From: CAZLXG01 sp964563585
Lineage (GTDB): Bacteria > Bacteroidota > Bacteroidia > Flavobacteriales > Flavobacteriaceae
Length of the DNA stretch: 45,259 nucleotides
Direction of reading: 5' to 3'
Assembly (NCBI GenBank): GCA_964563585.1
Contig: CAZLXG010000007.1
Span: forward strand, 1 to 45,259
Part shown: positions 40,791-45,259 of the stretch, piece by piece
Numbering within the stretch: the stretch's first letter is position 1
Layout of the letters: the number at the start of each line of letters is the position of its first letter
Position numbers and translations under genes: made by a program
The notes under the pieces: generated by a model
Database searches by the model: none
Told to the model about the DNA's origin: nothing
What the model saw: the letters and a program-made list of their open reading frames with translations, nothing else

Positions 40791-41927
40791 ATGAAGCTTA
40801 ACAAACAAGATATATTAAAAGCATTAGAATCTATTACAGTACCAGGTGAGGGACAAAACATGGTTGAAAGTGGAGCTGTAAAAAATATAATGACTTTTGG
40901 CGACGAAGTTATTGTCGATATTACGATTAAAAACCCAAGTTTACAGGCAAAAAAACGTACCGAAGTAGATATACTTAAAATTATCCACGAACAGGTTTAC
41001 GGAAAAGCAAAAATCACCATAAATGTTAAGGTTGATGCACCAGCAAAAGCAGCAACAAATGTTATAAAAGGAAATCCAATTTCGGGAATTCAAAATATAG
41101 TTGCAATTGCATCTGGTAAAGGAGGCGTAGGTAAATCTACGGTTACAGCAAATTTAGCGGTTACATTGGCGAAAATGGGCTTTAAAATAGGTGTTTTAGA
41201 TGCCGATATTTATGGACCATCAATTCCCATTATGTTTGATGTTGAAAACGAACGACCAATGGCTGTGAATATTGATGGAAAATCTAAAATGAAGCCTGTT
41301 GAAAATTATGGTGTTAAAGTATTATCCATCGGGTTTTTTACAAAACCAAATCAAGCAGTAGTATGGCGTGGGCCTATGGCTGCAAAAGCATTAAATCAAA
41401 TGATTTTTGATGCACATTGGGGTGAACTCGATTTTATGCTTATTGATTTACCACCTGGAACAGGTGATATACATTTAAGCATCATGCAATCACTTCCAAT
41501 TACGGGTGCAGTTATTGTAAGTACACCACAAAATATAGCTTTAGCAGATGCTAAAAAAGGTGTGGCAATGTTTCAGCAAGACAGTATAAATGTTCCAGTT
41601 TTAGGAATTATTGAAAATATGGCTTATTTTACACCTGAAGAATTACCCGATAATAAGTATTTTATATTCGGAAAGGATGGTGCGAAAAATTTGGCAGAAG
41701 ATTTAAAAGTGCCTTTTTTAGGCGTATTACCATTGGTGCAAAGTATAAGGGAATCGGGAGATATTGGTCGTCCAGCAGCTCTGCAAACAGGAACACCATT
41801 AGAAGAAGCTTTTGAAAAGTTAACCCAAAATGTGGTGCAAGAAGTAGTAAGACGAAATGACGATTTACCACCAACCGAAGCAATAAAAATTACAACAATG
41901 GCTGGATGTTCAGCAGTTAAAAAATAA
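40791..41927 (+). CDS. Mrp/NBP35-family iron-sulfur carrier ATPase
   Basis: Cytoplasmic P-loop ATPase of 378 residues that in relatives carries and inserts Fe-S clusters. The N-terminal MIP18/DUF59 domain (about 1-85) includes SITVPGEGQNMVESGAVKNI. The deviant Walker A is ASGKGGVGKSTVTANLAVTL (GKGGVGKS at 109-116), followed by VLDADIYGPSIPIMF and IDLPPGTGDIHL. The CxxC pair that holds the cluster in E. coli Mrp (after ENM) is not present: the region reads ENMAYFTPEELPDNKYFIFG, as I recall for Bacteroidetes forms. It is followed after three bases by a NifU-like gene and then a ferredoxin, consistent with a cluster-assembly role. Confidence 0.92.
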   Translation: MKLNKQDILKALESITVPGEGQNMVESGAVKNIMTFGDEVIVDITIKNPSLQAKKRTEVDILKIIHEQVYGKAKITINVKVDAPAKAATNVIKGNPISGIQNIVAIASGKGGVGKSTVTANLAVTLAKMGFKIGVLDADIYGPSIPIMFDVENERPMAVNIDGKSKMKPVENYGVKVLSIGFFTKPNQAVVWRGPMAAKALNQMIFDAHWGELDFMLIDLPPGTGDIHLSIMQSLPITGAVIVSTPQNIALADAKKGVAMFQQDSINVPVLGIIENMAYFTPEELPDNKYFIFGKDGAKNLAEDLKVPFLGVLPLVQSIRESGDIGRPAALQTGTPLEEAFEKLTQNVVQEVVRRNDDLPPTEAIKITTMAGCSAVKK

Positions 41928-41930
41928 TAA

Positions 41931-42173
41931 ATGACTACAGAAGAACTTAGATTAAATGTAGAAAAAGCATTAGAAGAAATTCGTCCATTTTTACAAAGTG
42001 ATGGTGGCGATATTTCGTTATTGTCTATAGAAGATGATAAGTTAGTAAAGGTTCAGTTACAAGGTGCATGTGTTGGTTGCGGTGTAAACCAAATGACACT
42101 AAAATCTGGTGTAGAAATGACTATTAAAAAGTATGCGCCTCAAATTGAGGAAGTCATAAATATTGAAGCCTAA
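41931..42173 (+). CDS. NifU-like Fe-S scaffold protein
   Basis: Small cytoplasmic protein of 80 residues consisting only of the NifU C-terminal (Nfu) domain, with the cluster-binding CxxC in QGACVGCGVNQMTLKSGVE (C47 and C50) and the preceding FLQSDGGDISLL. Nfu proteins deliver assembled Fe-S clusters. It starts three bases after the Mrp stop and precedes a ferredoxin gene, forming an Fe-S block. Confidence 0.94.
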   Translation: MTTEELRLNVEKALEEIRPFLQSDGGDISLLSIEDDKLVKVQLQGACVGCGVNQMTLKSGVEMTIKKYAPQIEEVINIEA

Positions 42174-42270
42174 TTCCCTAAATAAATATTCCCAAAAGTA
42201 TTTCTCACAAATTATCATAACGTAGTTTATGGCATACATTATGATGTGTAAATTATAGTAAAACTATACA

Positions 42271-42584
42271 ATGGAAGAACAAGACATAAACATAAAAATT
42301 ACAGATAGAGATGGCGTAACGCACAATGTTGTTGCACCAACAGATATGGCAATGAATCTCATGGAAATTGTAAGAAGTTACGAGCTGGCGCCAGAAGGAA
42401 CTATTGGTATTTGTGGTGGTATGGCAATGTGTGCTTCTTGCCAATGTTATGTGACAAGCGATACCAAATTACCCGAAATGGGCGATGATGAAGAGGCTAT
42501 GTTATCCGAAGCTTTCGATGTACAAGATAATAGTCGTCTAGGTTGCCAAATACAAATGACACCAGAAATGGAAGGTCTAGAAGT
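42271..42584 (+). CDS. 2Fe-2S ferredoxin (adrenodoxin type), 3' end in gap
   Basis: Ferredoxin-like electron carrier; 104 residues visible. Cluster ligands follow the adrenodoxin-type spacing: C48 and C54, then C57 (GICGGMAMCASCQCYV), and C92 in RLGCQIQMTP. The family usually ends within ten residues of the last visible MEGLE, so only the tail is missing in the N run. It is 97 bases after the NifU-like gene. The intervening region includes a short palindrome TATAGTAAAACTATA ending two bases before the ATG, which could be a weak hairpin near the start. Confidence 0.9.
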
Positions 42585-42684
42585 NNNNNNNNNNNNNNNN
42601 NNNNNNNNNNNNNNNNNNNNNNNNNNNNNNNNNNNNNNNNNNNNNNNNNNNNNNNNNNNNNNNNNNNNNNNNNNNNNNNNNNNN
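42585..42684. other. assembly gap (100 N)
   Basis: Exactly 100 N, cutting the ferredoxin 3' end. Real length and content unknown. Frames reading through the N run are meaningless. Confidence 0.99.
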
Positions 42685-42707
42685 TATTTAACTTAAATTT
42701 AATTATT

Positions 42708-43010
42708 ATGAAAAAATTTATTGTTTTATTTGTGTTAGTCTTTGGGCTTATGTCTTTTGCTAAAAGTGATACCGTTACAAAATAGGATGTTATTACAAAA
42801 AACGAAGCTACTTTTGAAAGCTCTAATTCAGTTGATTCTAAATATGTTATTGAAACTAATGTTCAAGCATATGAGTGTACTGCTACTGTATCTTATAATG
42901 GAGTAGTTGTTGCGTCATTTACATTTACTGCTATAAATGAACATTTTATTGGAATGGCTTGCCAATTAGCAAGAGCAATGGCTCAAGAATATATAGATAA
43001 CCAGAATTAA
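42708..43010 (+). pseudogene. small secreted-protein gene interrupted by an in-frame amber stop
   Basis: An ATG at 42708 begins a good signal peptide (KKFIVLFVLVFGLMSFA). A TAG at 42783-42785 stops it after 25 residues, but the same frame continues without any other stop to a TAA at 43008-43010. The downstream part has coding character: ECTATVSYNGVVVASFTF, FIGMACQLARAMAQEY and a final IDNQN. Read through, the product would be about 100 residues. One base change (for example AAG or CAG to TAG) explains it. It could be a true pseudogene or an error close to the assembly gap. No family recognised; small secreted proteins of this look are common in flavobacteria. Confidence 0.6.
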
Positions 43011-43080
43011 ATAACTGCATACTAAGAAGGTATTAAAATAATGTAAAATTAAATTAATCGCATTTTCAAAAACTCAAGTA

Positions 43081-43830
43081 ATGTTTAAAACAATAATTTT
43101 GTTCTTTCTAATGCCTTTTTATTGCTTTGCTCAGCAAAGCAATATTTCTAAAGATGTATTATTTGTTGATTATACACATACTATTCACGCAAAAGGAACT
43201 CCGAGTGCAACAGTAATTAATTCTACTTTATTAGCTAATCGATATGCTAATTTGTATGAAATGGATTTTTTAGGAGAAAAGAATTTTATTGAAGAAGAAG
43301 ATTCTGAAACTGGACCTTCTTTTAGAATAAAGCCTAAGGGAAATAGTTTTGTTTTTAAGGACTTAATAAAAAGGGATATTTATAGTATATTAAGAATATC
43401 AATGAAGCCTTTTTTAGTAAAAGATTCTATGTCTATCTTTAATTGGAAAATAGAAAATGAATTTAAAGAGATTATTGGATACAAATGCCAAAAGGCTACT
43501 GTTAATTATAGAGGTAGAAATTATATAGCATTTTTTACAACAGAAATTCCTTTTCAAAATGGTCCTTGGAAATTTTGTAATTTACCTGGTTTAATTTTAG
43601 AAGTCTATTCTACAGATAATGTTCTTAACATAATAGCCTATAAAATACAAATTAAAAACAAGGATGTAATAATTAAAAACCCTTATAAAAAACAAATAAA
43701 TAGTAGTATTTCTTGGGATGAATTTATCGTAGAATATGAAAAGAAATATGAGGAGCTTGAACATTTTAGATATCCTGGAGGCGGAAGAATCTCATTGCCA
43801 AAAGAAGGAATAGAAATATATATTGAGTGA
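43081..43830 (+). CDS. GLPGLI family protein
   Basis: Exported protein of 249 residues with a signal peptide (MFKTIILFFLMPFYCFAQQ). The family signature is in GPWKFCNLPGLILEV (about 160-174), preceded by IIGYKCQKATVNYRGRNYIA with IAFFTTEIPF. The family occurs in Bacteroidetes next to TonB-dependent-receptor-like genes, and so here: the next gene begins at a GTG overlapping this stop by four bases. Role unknown; probably periplasmic or outer-membrane associated. Length is in the family range. Confidence 0.9.
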   Translation: MFKTIILFFLMPFYCFAQQSNISKDVLFVDYTHTIHAKGTPSATVINSTLLANRYANLYEMDFLGEKNFIEEEDSETGPSFRIKPKGNSFVFKDLIKRDIYSILRISMKPFLVKDSMSIFNWKIENEFKEIIGYKCQKATVNYRGRNYIAFFTTEIPFQNGPWKFCNLPGLILEVYSTDNVLNIIAYKIQIKNKDVIIKNPYKKQINSSISWDEFIVEYEKKYEELEHFRYPGGGRISLPKEGIEIYIE

Positions 43831-45259
43831 AAAAAATAAACATTATAAAAAAAAATAAAACCATACTTTTAGTTATGGTTTTATTTTTTTGCAGCATAAT
43901 GAGCTCGTTTTCTCAACATGTTTTAAAAGGAAATATAGTTGAAGAAAAAAACAATGATGCAATACCTTATGTAAACATTTTAGTAAAGACTTTAGACAAT
44001 AAACTTATAGACTTTACTTCAACAGATAAAGATGGATTTTATACAATTAAGTTACCATCTAATTTTTCGAAATTAATAATTGAAACTTCTATTATTAGCC
44101 AATTACCAAGCAGAAAGGAGATTAACCTTTTAGAGATAAATAAGCATATTTATATATTAAATTTTAAGTTACAACAACGGCTTACACAATTAGATGAAGT
44201 TTATATTGAAGGAAAGAAAAAACCAATTACTATTAAAAAAGACACAACGGTTTATAATGTTAACCAATTTAAAGATGGAAGTGAGCGTGTTGTTGAAGAT
44301 TTACTAAAAAAACTCCCAGGAATTTCAGTAAGCGAAAAAGGTATAATTAAGTTTAAAGGTAAGCAAGTGGTAAGAGTTTTGTTAGATGGAGACAACCTTT
44401 TTAATGGCAATTATACGATTGGTACAAAAAATATAGATTCAGAAATATTAGAGGAAATTCAAGCAATCGAAGATTATAACACCAATCAACTATTAAAAGG
44501 GATAAAAAGTTCAGAAGATGTTGCTATAAATTTGATTTTAAAAAAGGGGGAAACTGATGTTTCTGGCGATTTACAACTGGGATTAGGTATAGAAGATAAA
44601 ACCTTTTTTAAGGCTAATCTTATTTCTGTTTCAAAAAAAATGAAAGGGTTTTCAACAATTAGTCATAATAACATTGGAGAAAATTACACTCCTTTTAATT
44701 TTAGTTCTAACTCTTTTGATATGACCAAGCTAAATGAAACAGAGCAAAGAACAAATAATTTGGTTAATGTTGGGTTTAATTCCAGTTTGCCAGATAATAG
44801 AACACGAGTTAACAACAACTATTTTGGGAGTCTTAATTCACTGTTTAAATTTACAGAGAGAATATCATTCAGGGCTAATTATAATCTATTTACAGATAAA
44901 CTAATTAGAAATGAAATTACCAATACAGTTTATAACTTTGATACTGAACAAATAAATATTTCAACCCAAAATAATTTTATTAAAAAGCCATTAATAAACG
45001 CTTTTGAGTATGAACTTATATATAATATCAATAAAAAATCGCTACTAACTTCTGTTGGGAAATTAGATTCTCAAAATATTGAAAACACATCTAATGGATT
45101 TAATAACGAGAGTAGTTTTAATAACAATACAGAAAGCAAAGATCTGTTTTTAAAAAACAATTTAGAATACACATATAAAATTAATAAGACTAATGTTTTT
45201 CAATTTTCAACAAGTCTTTCTACTAATAGCATACCTCAAAGCGTTAACGTATTAACTGA
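43827..45259 (+). CDS. TonB-dependent-receptor-like outer-membrane protein, partial
   Basis: Open reading frame starting with GTG at 43827 and running off the window without a stop (477 codons and two bases visible). The signal peptide (about 1-29, ILLVMVLFFCSIM core, ending SFSQ) is followed by a carboxypeptidase-regulatory-like domain (about 32-110: LKGNIVEEKNNDAIPYVNIL, DGFYTIKLP). A plug-like region (about 125-230: VEDLLKKLPGISVSEKGII, VRVLLDGDNLF, AINLILKKGE) comes next, then the beginning of a barrel rich in alternating strands. The start overlaps the GLPGLI stop by four bases (GTGA), so the two are translated together. It resembles the outer-membrane beta-barrel partners of GLPGLI proteins; the substrate is unknown. 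Confidence 0.85.
   Translation, partial: MKKINIIKKNKTILLVMVLFFCSIMSSFSQHVLKGNIVEEKNNDAIPYVNILVKTLDNKLIDFTSTDKDGFYTIKLPSNFSKLIIETSIISQLPSRKEINLLEINKHIYILNFKLQQRLTQLDEVYIEGKKKPITIKKDTTVYNVNQFKDGSERVVEDLLKKLPGISVSEKGIIKFKGKQVVRVLLDGDNLFNGNYTIGTKNIDSEILEEIQAIEDYNTNQLLKGIKSSEDVAINLILKKGETDVSGDLQLGLGIEDKTFFKANLISVSKKMKGFSTISHNNIGENYTPFNFSSNSFDMTKLNETEQRTNNLVNVGFNSSLPDNRTRVNNNYFGSLNSLFKFTERISFRANYNLFTDKLIRNEITNTVYNFDTEQINISTQNNFIKKPLINAFEYELIYNINKKSLLTSVGKLDSQNIENTSNGFNNESSFNNNTESKDLFLKNNLEYTYKINKTNVFQFSTSLSTNSIPQSVNVLT

Noticed and set aside
42543..42785. Frame reading through the N run into the small secreted-protein start
   Set aside because: The N placeholder has no sequence; the join is meaningless.
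1..45259. CRISPR arrays, prophage, toxin-antitoxin pairs, restriction or other defence genes
   Set aside because: None seen on either strand: no regularly spaced direct repeats, and no recognisable genes of these classes.

Overview
The window is a low-GC, gene-dense stretch of ordinary chromosome. It almost certainly comes from a marine-type member of the Flavobacteriaceae (Bacteroidetes). The evidence is the type IX secretion (T9SS) type A sorting tails, a GLPGLI protein paired with a TonB-dependent-receptor-like protein, an S46 dipeptidyl-peptidase, the small families DUF3098, DUF4271, DUF4296 and DUF6370, a single-chain GlyRS, and TAnnTTTG promoter elements in place of classical -10 boxes. 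Genus cannot be decided. Two runs of 100 N (35341-35440 and 42585-42684) show that this is a scaffolded draft assembly.

Layout. 0.1-5.2 kb: a single-Cys thioredoxin-like protein, then a minus-strand block ftsX - DUF3098 - uppP - truB - TonB-like gene (cell division, undecaprenyl carrier recycling, tRNA modification) and an EamA exporter. 5.3-11.7 kb: leuS, a DUF6370 lipoprotein, a SemiSWEET transporter, a Bax-inhibitor-1 protein and a membrane-anchored MutS-like ATPase. 11.8-14.5 kb: a secreted thioredoxin/TPR protein divergent from a LytS/LytTR two-component pair, with a likely LytTR operator between them. 14.6-20 kb: S46 peptidase, a deletion relic of a methionine aminotransferase in front of its usual partner omega-amidase, an Ig-like lipoprotein and ComF. 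20-24.1 kb: glyQS and an Lrp/AsnC regulator enclosed by two inverted copies of a composite intergenic repeat, then a saccharopine dehydrogenase-like gene. 24.2-32.9 kb: DUF423, pckA, hemD, DUF4271, a dolichol-phosphate-mannose-synthase-like glycosyltransferase, dihydroorotase, DUF4296, an epimerase and tyrS. 33-35.8 kb: YHS protein, LuxE-like acyltransferase and two T9SS-tailed proteins on either side of an assembly gap. 36-40.6 kb: a PhoB/PhoR-like pair, a glycosyltransferase, trmB, a LysE-family exporter and an alkyltransferase-like protein. 40.8-42.6 kb: an iron-sulfur block (Mrp ATPase, NifU-like scaffold, 2Fe-2S ferredoxin cut by the gap). 42.7 kb to the end: a small secreted-protein gene with an in-frame amber stop, then a GLPGLI protein translationally coupled to a large outer-membrane receptor-like protein that runs off the window.

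I found no CRISPR array, prophage, transposase, rRNA or tRNA gene, and no convincing new defence or biosynthetic system. The best second-look items are genome-decay and repeat signals: the aminotransferase relic (16741-16857), a dispersed repeat inserted in frame into the LeuRS editing domain (6180-6208), the nested inverted repeat pair around glyQS, the in-frame amber gene beside the second gap, and a LytTR operator upstream of a kinase with a Cys-rich periplasmic loop.
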